DNA from: G965226155 sp965226155
GTDB taxonomy: Bacteria > Pseudomonadota > Gammaproteobacteria > Eutrophobiales > Eutrophobiaceae
Assembly (NCBI GenBank): GCA_965226155.1
Contig: OZ245331.1
Location: 2,356,001-2,420,000 of the forward strand
DNA: 64,000 nt
Direction of reading: 5' to 3'
Shown: positions 9,792 through 19,021 of the stretch, one piece after another
How the letters are laid out: each line of letters opens with the position of its first letter
Numbering within the stretch: position 1 is the first letter of the stretch
Program-made: the position numbers and the translations under genes
Notes under the pieces: model-generated
Seen by the model: the letters and a program-made list of their open reading frames with translations, nothing else
Told to the model about the DNA's origin: nothing
Databases searched by the model: none

Positions 9792-10336
9792 CAGTTACAT
9801 CCATCAGCTGGGTTGCTGTTGCTATCGACTGTGACGCCGGGACGGCCGCTGAGGCTGACCCGCAAACAGCGCATAGGTATGCTATTGTTGCTACTGTTAT
9901 AAAATCGATATTCGATGTAGGAAGTCGCACGGCCTGATCTCTGAAAAGTCAACGTATTACCACATGCTACTGTTGCCGCTGAGTTAGTAAAACACTGTGC
10001 TACAACGTCCCCAAGCGCATCTTGTGTACCTAAAAGGGTTGAATCGGATGCAATAACGACAGTCCAACCATTGGCCCAATCTGCTCCTGATCGAACAAGA
10101 TTAATATTTGCATTTCGTTTAATAGATTCACTTCGAGCAAGTAATAAGCTGACATGGGCATCTGAGGTGGTTGTTCGTACACGTGAATTATTCATGATGT
10201 AATTCATAGAAGGTAAGCCAATGGATGCGAGGATCCCGACGATTGTGATAGTCAGTATTAGTTCGATCAGAGTAAATCCATAAATTTGTTTAGCCTTCGC
10301 TTGAATCTTGGTCGACTCAAGAAGCGGTAATCTCAA
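9791..10336 (-). CDS. fimT: Minor pilin FimT/GspH-like
   Basis: A 181-aa prepilin with cleavage motif YGFTLIELILTITIVGILAS and a GspH-type body (LLLARSESIKRNANINLV). The only start that keeps a leader peptide is TTG at 10336; no ATG lies between it and the prepilin motif, so initiation here is probably at a weak codon. FimT and FimU both belong to this family; one gene stands where Pseudomonas has two. FimT-type minor pilins can bind DNA during natural transformation, but nothing here tests that. Confidence 0.85.
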   Translation of the reverse strand: MRLPLLESTKIQAKAKQIYGFTLIELILTITIVGILASIGLPSMNYIMNNSRVRTTTSDAHVSLLLARSESIKRNANINLVRSGADWANGWTVVIASDSTLLGTQDALGDVVAQCFTNSAATVACGNTLTFQRSGRATSYIEYRFYNSSNNSIPMRCLRVSLSGRPGVTVDSNSNPADGCN

Positions 10337-10396
10337 TTCGGGTAACGCCGATATTGATTTTCCTGATCCCAGATTCTTATAATTATTCTATCCCAT

Positions 10397-10804
10397 CTAC
10401 CAACCTAAATTGCCTGCATGTGTCTTGGCGCCTGTACTAGTCAGAGTCAGATTACCATCTGTTAGCTGGTCACCGAGTGCTGTTGCGGTAATAGTGAATG
10501 TGGGGGGAGGGCCCGCAGCTATTGTTATAGCAGCGCTATAAAAATTCGTTGTACAAGTTGTTGCCGCACAGGCCCAACCATCTTTAATGATATTTAGCGC
10601 AGTAAAGTCTGTGGTAAATGCGCGTACATCCAGCAAATACTGTTGCTGACGGCTTAACACGTCCAGCATTAATTGTTGGGCATCCGACCGTCTGCCTTTC
10701 TGGACTTGCTTTTGATAGCTAGGGATGCCGACAAAGGCAAGTATGCCGATAATGGTGACGACAATCATCAGTTCGATTAATGTGAACCCGTAATGTTTTT
10801 TCAT
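10397..10804 (-). CDS. pilE: Minor pilin PilE-like
   Basis: A 135-aa prepilin starting MKKHYGFTLIELMIVV with the classical six-residue leader, followed by the PilE-type motif GIPSYQKQVQKGRRSDAQQ and a conserved Cys pair in the short C-terminal part (WACAATTC). The frame is open to 10882, but ATG 10804 has a GGTGG ribosome site and yields the canonical leader. First gene of the minor-pilin operon, which runs leftward and converges on ispH as in Pseudomonas. The major pilin and the pilus motor genes are not in this window. Confidence 0.9.
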   Translation of the reverse strand: MKKHYGFTLIELMIVVTIIGILAFVGIPSYQKQVQKGRRSDAQQLMLDVLSRQQQYLLDVRAFTTDFTALNIIKDGWACAATTCTTNFYSAAITIAAGPPPTFTITATALGDQLTDGNLTLTSTGAKTHAGNLGW

Positions 10805-11149
10805 AGTGCCACCTATAGCAGTGGCTAAATGGATAGTGAAGTTTAATGTTATCAACGGTAGCAGATACCTGACAAACGGCAATACCTAACGAGTATGGAT
10901 ACATTTATGTGCCCCAGTTTACATTTCCTGTCAAATATATTTATAATCAATAAGTTATATTAAATAAGTTAAGCAATTATTTATTATATCCGCACTCAAA
11001 TAGTGGCCTTGGTAATGTCAAATATGTGGAAGAAAGTTGTGGCTTACCCTAGTTGAAGAAATTTACGTTAGACGCTTAACTAATAGTGAAAATTGCTGCT
11101 CGGTAACGGATGATATAATAATTAGGTTACAAATATAGATTATAACGAA
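10805..11149. other. Intergenic region upstream of the pilin operon
   Basis: 345 bp of AT-rich sequence between pilE (leftward) and tRNA-Thr (rightward). It must contain both promoters. I see no clear RpoN-type TGGCAC-N5-TTGC element and no gene; the short open frame from 10904 is not convincing. Confidence 0.6.
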
Positions 11150-11225
<76 letters not shown>

Positions 11226-12116
11226 ACTAAACCAATGCGGAAGATTGACGCTGATTATTATCTTAATGGCTAGCATGTAGATTATATGTAGAAGCGTGGC
11301 GCTTACTTCCCACTAAAATTCAGTGAAATAATTCAAGCCATATGCGCTTAAGATGGGGCTAATGACGTTTTATCATAGATATTCGGCAAATATTACTGTC
11401 GGATTAATTTGTCTCTTGACGATTACGTTCATCAGCTATTCAAAAGACGTAGATTGGCCCTATATACTCGACGATATTCCCAATCTAGTTGATAACCAGT
11501 CACTTATTCTTAATGGGTTAGATTTTAAGTCGACTACAAATGCTGCGATGTCATCACCATCCAGCATATTTTATCGTCCTATATCCATGCTCACATTCGC
11601 AGCTAACTTCACATTTGCAGGAAATAAAGACCCTTATTCAGCAAAATTCACCAATATCCTTATACATTTATTTATCGGTGTTGGCATCTTTCTTCTCGTT
11701 TTTGAGATATTTCCATATTTTCATCTTGACGATATTAGTAATCGACCAATACGCAATAGGACTCTGTTTTCGTTAAGTGTTTGTTCATTTTTTTTGTTGC
11801 ACCCATTTTTTGTATCCGCGTACTTTATTCCGTTCAGCGTATGACAATGTTGAGCACCCTAATCATTGTGTATTCGTCTTTTTTATACACGGATGAGGAG
11901 GAAATCATTGGCGGAGAATACGGGTATCACATTAATTGTTTTAATGATGTTATTCTCGACAATAATCGCCTTCCTTTGCAAGGAAAATGGAGTATTACTA
12001 CCGTGTTTTTTACTATTAGTTGAATTGATGTGTTTCAATTTTAAATATAAACAGACGACTGCAATATGATTGAAAAGGCACATTTCGTATCATTGGTATT
12101 GCCGTTAATTATAATT

Positions 12117-13184
12117 CGTGAATTCAATTTGTAAGTGCAACTCAATTAGGTGGCACGAACGGCAAGGTGCGGTAGCATCCTTACCTTTCGTTCCAGCAAG
12201 AAAGAGAGGCACAGATGAGACACTACACACAGCTTACCGAGCATCAACGTTACCAGATTTACGCCCTGATGAAAGCAGGACATACACAAACGGAGATAGC
12301 CGCCTTGATAGGCGTGCATAAATCTACTATTAGCCGTGAACTCAGACGCAACCGTGGCTTGAGAGGCTATCGACCCCGCCAAGCTCAGTTGCTCCGGCAA
12401 GCGCGTCGAGAAGCCAGCCAACAACAGCGACTCACCACGACCTTGTGGGAGCGAGTAGAGGTCTGGCTGCGGGACGAATGGAGTCCTGAGCAAATCAGTG
12501 ACTGGTTGCATAAACGAGAAGGTATCGCTCTGAGTCATGAATGGATATATCACTACATATACCAGGACAAGGCAGACGGCGGTGAGCTGTACCGGTACTT
12601 GCGTTGCCAGAAGAAACGAAAGAAGCGTTATGGTAGTTATCAACGTCGTGGGGTTCTGGTGAATCAGGGCAGCATTGATAAGCGTCCCGCCATTGTGAAC
12701 AGGAAGACACGCATCGGTGACTGGGAAGTGGACACCGTCATCGGCAAAGGCCATCGACAGGCGCTGGTCACCTTGAGCGAGCGCAAGTCGATGTACACCT
12801 TGATTGCACAGGTGAAACGACGAACTGCCTCTGCCGTCAGGCAAGCTATCGTGCGATTGTTGTCTAATATGAAGGCGTCGGTTCACACGATCACCTCGGA
12901 TAATGGAAAAGAATTTGCTGAGCATGAGGTTATTGCTCAACAATTGAACGCGGGGTTCTATTTTGCACATCCTTATGCCTCCTGGGAACGGGGTTTAAAT
13001 GAAAATATCAATGGTCTCATTCGACAGTACTTCCCAAAGAAAATGGACTCCAGCACGATTACACAAAAGCAGTTAAACTTGGTCATGAAAAAACTCAATC
13101 ACCGTCCCAGAAAAACACTTAATTCAAAAACACTACATGAAGTCTTTTTTAACATCAACGTTGCACTTCAAAGTTGAATCCGCG
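12117..13184 (+). mobile_element. IS30-family element, copy B, complete
   Basis: 1068 bp bounded by imperfect 25-bp terminal inverted repeats (CGTGAATTCAATTTGTAAG... and the complement of CGCGGATTCAACTTTGAAG..., 21 of 25 matching). Flanked by a 3-bp target duplication ATT (12114-12116 and 13185-13187). Inserted in the TMTC-like gene; excising it restores the local reading frame. A single full-length transposase gene fills the element, so it is potentially active. Confidence 0.96.
12215..13177 (+). CDS. IS30-family transposase (copy B, full length)
   Basis: A 320-aa transposase. It has an N-terminal helix-turn-helix (HQRYQIYALMKAGHTQTEIA), an IS30-type second helix-turn-helix (SPEQISDWL), then the DDE catalytic domain with GDWEVDTVIG, TITSDNGKEF and the final glutamate region GLNENINGLIRQYFPK. 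A GAGAGG ribosome site precedes ATG 12215. It differs from copy C at very few residues. A long open frame on the opposite strand of each copy is a codon-bias shadow and not annotated. Confidence 0.97.
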   Translation: MRHYTQLTEHQRYQIYALMKAGHTQTEIAALIGVHKSTISRELRRNRGLRGYRPRQAQLLRQARREASQQQRLTTTLWERVEVWLRDEWSPEQISDWLHKREGIALSHEWIYHYIYQDKADGGELYRYLRCQKKRKKRYGSYQRRGVLVNQGSIDKRPAIVNRKTRIGDWEVDTVIGKGHRQALVTLSERKSMYTLIAQVKRRTASAVRQAIVRLLSNMKASVHTITSDNGKEFAEHEVIAQQLNAGFYFAHPYASWERGLNENINGLIRQYFPKKMDSSTITQKQLNLVMKKLNHRPRKTLNSKTLHEVFFNINVALQS

Positions 13185-13617
13185 ATTTTAGGTTATCTGA
13201 TTTCGGGTTATTTTCGATTTCAGCAAATTTCCATCGATAATTACGGTTTCTCATTGGACGAGCGGTTGCTTACCCAATCTCGAATTCTGTGGAATTATGT
13301 TGGGTGGTTATTTTTTCTCAATCCCGCATCAATGAATTTATTTAATGGCGACTATGTATTTTCAACGGGTATTACAACACCCCTTTCGACACTAATTTCA
13401 ATCTTCATGTGGTTAGTGGTCACATTTATTATATTTTTTCATTTAAATACAGAAAAAATAAAATCATCATGATCGGGCTAATATGGTTTTTATGTGGTCA
13501 TTTACTTGAATCAACGACTATTCCCCTTTAATTGATGTTTGAACACCGAAATTATTTATCTGGATTCGGTTTAATTTTGATATATTCTTTTTTGGTATTT
13601 AAATTATTACAATATTT

Positions 13618-14685
13618 CGCGGATTCAACTTTGAAGTGCAACGTTGATGTTAAAAAAGACTTCATGTAGTGTTTTTGAATTAAGTGTTTTTCTGGGACGG
13701 TGATTGAGTTTTTTCATGACCAAGTTTAACTGCTTTTGTGTAATCGTGCTGGAGTCCATTTTCTTTGGGAAGTACTGTCGAATGAGACCATTGATATTTT
13801 CATTTAAACCCCGTTCCCAGGAGGCATAAGGATGTGCAAAATAGAACCCCGCGTTCAATTGTTGAGCAATAACCTCATGCTCAGCAAATTCTTTTCCATT
13901 ATCCGAGGTGATCGTGTGAACCGACGCCTTCATATTAGACAACAATCGCACGATAGCTTGCCTGACGGCAGAGGCAGTTCGTCGTTTCACCTGTGCAATC
14001 AAGGTGTACATCGACTTGCGCTCGCTCAAGGTGACCAGCGCCTGTCGATGGCCTTTGCCGATGACGGTGTCCACTTCCCAGTCACCGATGCGTGTCTTCC
14101 TGTTCACAATGGCGGGACGCTTATCAATGCTGATCTGATTCACCAGAACCCCACGACGTTGATAACTACCATAACGCTTCTTTCGTTTCTTCTGGCAACG
14201 CAAGTACCGGTACAGCTCACCGCCGTCTGCCTTGTCCTGGTATATGTAGTGATATATCCATTCATGACTCAGAGCGATACCTTCTCGTTTATGCAACCAG
14301 TCACTGATTTGCTCAGGACTCCATTCGTCCCGCAGCCAGACCTCTACTCGCTCCCACAAGGTCGTGGGGAGTCGCTGTTGTTGGCTGGCTTCTCGACGCG
14401 CTTGCCGGAGCAACTGAGCTTGGCGGGGTCGATAGCCTCTCAAGCCACGGTTGCGTCTGAGTTCACGGCTAATAGTAGATTTATGCACGCCTATCAAGGC
14501 GGCTATGTCCGTTTGTGTATGTCCTGCTTTCATCAGGGCGTAAATCTGGTAACGTTGATGCTCGGTAAGCTGTGTGTAGTGTCTCATCTGTGCCTCTCTT
14601 TCTTGCTGGAACGAAAGGTAAGGATGCTACCGCAGCTTGCCGTTCGTGCCACCTAATTGAGTTGCACTTACAAATTGAATTCACG
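13618..14685 (-). mobile_element. IS30-family element, copy C, complete, inverted relative to copy B
   Basis: 1068 bp with the same termini as copy B, opposite orientation, 433 bp away. Flanked by a 3-bp target duplication TTT (13615-13617 and 14686-14688). Removing it joins LVFKLLQY to LYVSHIIYYL in one frame, which shows it interrupted the TMTC-like gene independently of copy B. Full-length transposase, so probably active. Confidence 0.96.
13625..14587 (-). CDS. IS30-family transposase (copy C, full length)
   Basis: A 320-aa transposase with the same domains as copy B and an intact DDE triad. Small differences include TDIAAL for TEIAAL near the N-terminus and Ile for Gly in the NQ(G/I)SIDKRP segment. 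The near identity of copies B and C points to recent transposition. Confidence 0.97.
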   Translation of the reverse strand: MRHYTQLTEHQRYQIYALMKAGHTQTDIAALIGVHKSTISRELRRNRGLRGYRPRQAQLLRQARREASQQQRLPTTLWERVEVWLRDEWSPEQISDWLHKREGIALSHEWIYHYIYQDKADGGELYRYLRCQKKRKKRYGSYQRRGVLVNQISIDKRPAIVNRKTRIGDWEVDTVIGKGHRQALVTLSERKSMYTLIAQVKRRTASAVRQAIVRLLSNMKASVHTITSDNGKEFAEHEVIAQQLNAGFYFAHPYASWERGLNENINGLIRQYFPKKMDSSTITQKQLNLVMKKLNHRPRKTLNSKTLHEVFFNINVALQS

Positions 14686-15266
14686 TTTGTATGTAAGTCA
14701 CATCATTTACTATTTAATTCTTGGTTATGTATTTCTATTGCTGCCAGGATATTTATTATCAGAAAGGGTTTCACAATGGAGTACAACTCAAAGCTTTATT
14801 GCCACATCACTCCAAAAGCGTCCCCATTCAACATGGGCATGGGTAACTTTCGTCAACCATTTAAATACTGCTGATGATTTTCAAACGGCAAAAAATATGT
14901 TTAATTATCTTCGAGAAATTGAAGGTGAAGGAGACTCACATATATTTAACGAGGCAATATTGCATTGCCATTTCAAGCCAAAAGATAAATTTGGAAATGA
15001 TATTATGCAAAAACTCAGATCTGTAGACTATAAAAGCCTAAATACATACGCTTCAATATATAGTTTCAAATCGCTCGTAGGGTCGTGCAATCAGTCGCTC
15101 GATAATATACCTAAATTACTAGAAGTGATGACTATTGCAGAGAGGAGTAAAAATGCAAGAATTGAGAATTATGTGACTAATTCAATTCGACAACTATCTC
15201 AAAGTTCTCAAATTCTACTATAACAATATTATGCTATTTTCTTTATGATTGGTTAAATAAATTCTC

Positions 15267-15965
15267 CTAGGAGTTCACGTTCCTCTTCCGAAATGTTTTT
15301 ATTCTGCAGACGATTTTTACCATGTCTGGTGTGATATGTTTGTTTTCTATCAATATCTTTTTTTCTTCAGGAATAAGATCATCTAAGAAAAACAGATTGC
15401 TAGGAGGTAAAAAGCCTGCTTCAACAATGGCATTGACTTCATCAGAAATCAATCTGAATTTGCCTATGTTTTTAGCTAATCTTTTTTCGGCAAATGATTT
15501 GTTAACAATTGACGCAGAATAAATTGAATGTATTTCCATGCGGTAGCTAATTGTATGAGAAGGGTCATCATTTTTCTCAATATCTGACTCTATGTGGCCG
15601 AGTCTGTAGTCTAGTATGCCCCGAATTGTCTCTAGAATTTGCTGGTCTTCCAGCCGTTCTGAATAGATATCAAGAATATTGTCGATAGGTAGTTGGTTAT
15701 ATGTATCCGTGCTTAACAATTCGTTACTGCGGTAGGAGAGTAGCTTGTATGATCGGAAGCCTAGCGTAGAGTAGATATCAGATAGGTCACGGATATGCTT
15801 GTTAAATCCTAGTGCACAGACTAATTGGGAGTGGTTCAGGTCCAGCTGAGCCGCAGCCTTATTTATCTTGATAATGAAATCGTCATTTTCATCGACACTG
15901 ATCTTGTAGAAAATTTTAACAAGTTCGGCATCTGAGGCAGTTAGTAATTCGGTAAAACTCAGCAT
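15267..15965 (-). CDS. Uncharacterised protein, paralogue of the adjacent gene
   Basis: A 232-aa soluble, largely helical protein with no recognised motif, signal peptide or membrane segment. It is clearly related to the next gene upstream (15981-16706): both open with a short acidic helix (SDAELVKIFYK / SEEQLVQRLYK), then share LVCALGFN/LICATGFN, a DTYNQLPIDNILDIYSERL-like segment, FAEKRLAKN/FAEDRLDKN and an IVE motif. The genes are 15 bp apart and so probably a tandem duplication in one operon. I do not recognise the family. Function unknown. Confidence 0.75.
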   Translation of the reverse strand: MLSFTELLTASDAELVKIFYKISVDENDDFIIKINKAAAQLDLNHSQLVCALGFNKHIRDLSDIYSTLGFRSYKLLSYRSNELLSTDTYNQLPIDNILDIYSERLEDQQILETIRGILDYRLGHIESDIEKNDDPSHTISYRMEIHSIYSASIVNKSFAEKRLAKNIGKFRLISDEVNAIVEAGFLPPSNLFFLDDLIPEEKKILIENKHITPDMVKIVCRIKTFRKRNVNS

Positions 15966-15980
15966 GTTTATATGATTATT

Positions 15981-16706
15981 TTAGTTATCGCGATGTGTTT
16001 TTAAATGGTGATTTAATATTTTTTTCTCATCAGCTGAGATCCCCTCATCATTCAATCTGGATTGAATCAGGTCTTTTGGTATAAAACCCTTACTCAATAG
16101 TTTTTGTTTTTCCTGTGGCAGTATGGTATCTCTGAAAAATATTTCTCCAGCCGGGATCAATTTACATTCGACAATAATAATAACCTCATTCAAAAGTGCT
16201 CTGAATCCACTATCATTCTTATCAAGCCGGTCTTCAGCAAATTCGATATTTGCAATTCCACAGTTATAAATAGCTCGCATTTCCGCCTTATATTTTTCGA
16301 TAATTAATGAATTGACAGTTGATTCAATTTCATGCTCGACCTTCTCTAGCCTGCTTTTAAGTAGGTACTGCATGACCTCCAATGTATCCTTTTCATCTTT
16401 AATTCTGTCAAATATCTTAAGGACATTATCAAGACTCAGGTATTTATATATGTCCGAAGTAAAAATATCATTTCTGTCTTGTGTTAAATCATTAAATGTC
16501 GCATAACCTAGAATAGGATGAATTTCAGTCAGAAATTTTGCGTTTGGATTAAAGCCTGTAGCACAAATCAGTTGCTCTTTACGCAACTTGAAACTTGCTC
16601 CAATATCCGTGATCCGGCTTCCTGATGTACTAGTATCTTTGGATTTGTAAAGACGTTGAACGAGTTGTTCTTCACTTTCAGAGATGATGTCATCAAAAGT
16701 CGACAT
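15981..16706 (-). CDS. Uncharacterised protein, first gene of a paralogous pair
   Basis: A 241-aa soluble protein related along its whole length to the following gene. It has a longer C-terminus ending in a charged helix (KILNHHLKTHRDN). The duplicated pair has diverged strongly, so the duplication is old or under different constraints. No domain could be named. It sits between the broken glycosyltransferase-like gene and the Sel1/SPOR pseudogene, giving little functional context. Confidence 0.75.
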   Translation of the reverse strand: MSTFDDIISESEEQLVQRLYKSKDTSTSGSRITDIGASFKLRKEQLICATGFNPNAKFLTEIHPILGYATFNDLTQDRNDIFTSDIYKYLSLDNVLKIFDRIKDEKDTLEVMQYLLKSRLEKVEHEIESTVNSLIIEKYKAEMRAIYNCGIANIEFAEDRLDKNDSGFRALLNEVIIIVECKLIPAGEIFFRDTILPQEKQKLLSKGFIPKDLIQSRLNDEGISADEKKILNHHLKTHRDN

Positions 16707-16784
16707 TAATCATTCATTAGTGATGGGTAGAAAAGGCATTCTGGATATTTGAGGCGAACAATTCCCTATATCCATACTTAAATT

Positions 16785-17967
16785 TCACTGCTTAATCATG
16801 TTATGGAGAATGCGGAAGTTACGTATCCATGGGTTTGCACGTAGTACAGCCGTAGGCAGAGTTTGAATAGATAGTTCTGCCTCTGAGTAGGAATCATAAA
16901 CACCATAAAATGCGTTATAACGAGTTACATCATCGATGACGACCTGGATGGATATAGGCAGTATTATTGTCAAGATTGTTGTCTTTCAGGAAATTAACCA
17001 TGTCGATTTCATTAACAACGCTCGCGATTTGGATGGTGCAATCATCAGCTTGTTGCTGTAGGAGCCAGTCTTCCCGTCTGATGCCACCGGTTGGTATTTC
17101 AGACATTTCATATTCCAAAGCGACAGGTTGACTTAAGTTCGTTTCCTCATCAACGATAGGATGTCTTACTGAGGGTTCCGGTTCTGACATATTAGCCGAC
17201 ATTAAAGCTAATTTGTTTTGGGCTTCGACTAATCCTTGCGCAGCTGCACGGCGATACCACTCTCCGGAAATAGCGAGGACTTTTTTTATCCCATAGCCAT
17301 TTTCATAAAAAATACCGAGGTTATATTGTGCTTGTGCGACACTTTTCTCTGCAGACTTGGTAAACCAGTAGAGGGCGATACTGTAATCCTTTTCAACGCC
17401 ACGGCCAAAAGCATACATCACGGCCACACTGTATTGGGCATGGGCATGATCCTGGTTTGAAGCGCGTAGAAATAAATCAGCGGCTCGCTGATCATTCTGT
17501 TCGATTCCCAAGCCTCGGAAATACATTAGGCCGAGATTGAACTGCGCACCAACCTGGCCACCGTTAGCGGCCAATTCCCACCATTTGGCGGCTTCAATAC
17601 AATCCTGAGGAACGTTTTCGGCCTTGAAGTATTTTGCGCCCACTTGATATTGGACAGCAGGTTGTCCTTGTTCTGCAGAGCGTTTATACCAAACCATCGC
17701 TTCTGCAGGGTCTGTAGTAACGCCATGGCCATAGTCATACATAATTCCCATCATCTTCTGAGCTTCGGCATCACCCGCATCTGCCAGAGGTCTCAGTTTG
17801 TCATAGGCTGCTTGATAGTCACCATTGATATAGTCCTGCCTTCCATCCTCATATGTTTGGGCAAATAACATGATAGTTGAGAGTGTAAGGAATAAACCAA
17901 GTAGAAACTGCTTGGTATATTTAGTGTTTAAACAGTTACAAAATATATACGATGTCATCATAGTCAT
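16785..17967 (-). pseudogene. Sel1-repeat/SPOR protein, frameshifted by a 4-bp tandem duplication
   Basis: From 17967: a signal-anchor/export segment (about residues 20-36), roughly six Sel1-like repeats (AEAQKMMGIMYDYGHGV, VGAQFNLGLMYFRGLGI and similar), a linker, then a SPOR domain that would bind denuded septal peptidoglycan. Inside SPOR the frame breaks: the plus strand carries GGATGGAT at 16946-16953. Losing one GGAT unit joins NNTAY to IQVVIDDVTRYNAFYG and gives a 392-aa protein ending at 16785, with the expected SPOR end (NPWIRNFRIL). Its start overlaps the mtdA-like stop by 4 bp, so the two genes form an operon. Confidence 0.85.
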
Positions 17968-18821
17968 TTCATGCCCTTGGCTATTTTAAATATTTCATCA
18001 ACATTCAACACCTGATCATTACTGTCAAATAATTTAGCAACACATTGGCGTTGAAGGGTCAATTTTAGCCCACCAAACCCCAAAGCGCCCCATATTATTT
18101 TACCATGTCGTTCGTAACCCTTATCTGACATCTCTACGCCGCCTATACCCAGAGGAGGGACGGTATTAGCGTCGGCAATTATTTCAATATTCGGGTTATT
18201 CTGCCAATTTTCAGGCGCCAATAACTGTACACCTGCTGCTCCAGTGGCAAATACGATATTGGCATTTTCTATTAATTCGGCACGATCTTCATTATTTTTG
18301 GCCTCATAAGGTTGTACTACAACGCCGAACTTATCCTTAATGTGTTTGCTGACACTAGCTGAACGTTCATGGCTTCTAGATGTAATTGTTACCTGTGCCC
18401 CTTCTTTTGCCATCATTATCGCTACGCGAGTACCAACTGGTCCTGTTCCAGCAAGTATGACAGCTTTTTTCCCAGAAAGGCTCCCACTGCTCAGCATACT
18501 TACAACCGCAGCCGAGGCAGTAGTATTGCATCCATTGCTATCGAGCATGACAGAGACTTGGAATTTACCAAAAAAAACATTGCGTACACTATCGAGAATC
18601 GACTCACCGAGATTGATATCGCTGCCGCCGATGAATAATGCAGTATTCTTCTTTTCTATTTCGGCTCGGGTAAAAATTGCACCTTCAACCAAAGGTGAGA
18701 CCATATTAGGTTTGCAATTAGCAAATCCTATTACATGATCAGCGCCACCATCATAAGCAACCACCGTATCAAAAACGGATGGATAAGGGTCTGTATCAAG
18801 TTGGAACAGTAATTTCTTCAT
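17964..18821 (-). CDS. mtdA: NAD(P)-dependent methylene-tetrahydromethanopterin/methylene-tetrahydrofolate dehydrogenase (MtdA/MtdB type)
   Basis: A 285-aa protein beginning MKKLLFQLDTDPYPSVFDT, with the conserved AYDGGADHVIG motif, a dinucleotide-binding loop AGTGPVGTRVA and the C-terminal GALGFGGLKLTLQR typical of MtdA/MtdB. These enzymes oxidise methylene-H4F or methylene-H4MPT with NAD(P). The divergent fchA-like neighbour (methenyl-H4F cyclohydrolase) favours the folate-linked MtdA role. Together the two can substitute for bifunctional FolD. MtdA and MtdB cannot be separated with certainty by eye. The first gene of an operon with the Sel1/SPOR gene. Confidence 0.85.
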   Translation of the reverse strand: MKKLLFQLDTDPYPSVFDTVVAYDGGADHVIGFANCKPNMVSPLVEGAIFTRAEIEKKNTALFIGGSDINLGESILDSVRNVFFGKFQVSVMLDSNGCNTTASAAVVSMLSSGSLSGKKAVILAGTGPVGTRVAIMMAKEGAQVTITSRSHERSASVSKHIKDKFGVVVQPYEAKNNEDRAELIENANIVFATGAAGVQLLAPENWQNNPNIEIIADANTVPPLGIGGVEMSDKGYERHGKIIWGALGFGGLKLTLQRQCVAKLFDSNDQVLNVDEIFKIAKGMK

Positions 18822-19021
18822 TGTAAATTTCAGTTTGCAATCAAAATTATAATTGTTGAGCTGACTAAGACAGTATTGTTACTGCCATAGATTAAAGTAA
18901 CTGAACAAGTTGATGCCGACAACTAATATTTTATAGGTAATCCTATGATGTTACAGGTATTATTACGTTTAGCTTTTCTACGACACGATAACACAGGTTT
19001 TGTCTAACACAGGAATTCTTT
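18822..19021. promoter_or_regulatory. Divergent promoter region between the mtdA- and fchA-like genes
   Basis: 200 bp separate the two C1 genes, transcribed away from each other. The arrangement suggests joint control. I could not pick out a convincing operator or a clear pair of sigma70 boxes. Confidence 0.4.

Larger units (their letters stand above)
11353..15223 (+). pseudogene. TMTC/pilin-glycosyltransferase-like membrane protein with TPR tail, split by two IS30 copies
   Basis: Removing both IS30 elements and one 3-bp target copy each leaves about 576 codons of one gene. Visible pieces: DWPYILDDIPNLVDN and YRPISMLTF near the start, a VQRMTMLSTL motif, LCKENGVLLP, many membrane helices, FEHRNYLSGFG, then a soluble TPR-like tail (14760-15223). 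This order is typical of TMTC-like proteins linked to O-glycosylation. Both IS junctions read through in frame when repaired. Independent damage exists: frameshifts near 11840, 11885, 12055 and 13465, and a TAA at 13529-13531 where relatives have Glu before the EHRNY motif. Proximity to the pilin operon suggests pilin glycosylation, but this is inference. Confidence 0.82.

Noticed and set aside
12146..12970. A 274-codon open frame antisense to the IS30 transposase, also seen in copies A, C, D and E
   Set aside because: It recurs only because the IS copies are nearly identical; it lies entirely opposite a well-supported transposase and has no ribosome site or family resemblance.
12117..14685. 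IS30 copies B and C as a composite transposon carrying 433 bp
   Set aside because: Each copy has its own different target duplication (ATT and TTT), and the 433 bp between are a continuous part of the interrupted host gene. They are two independent insertions.
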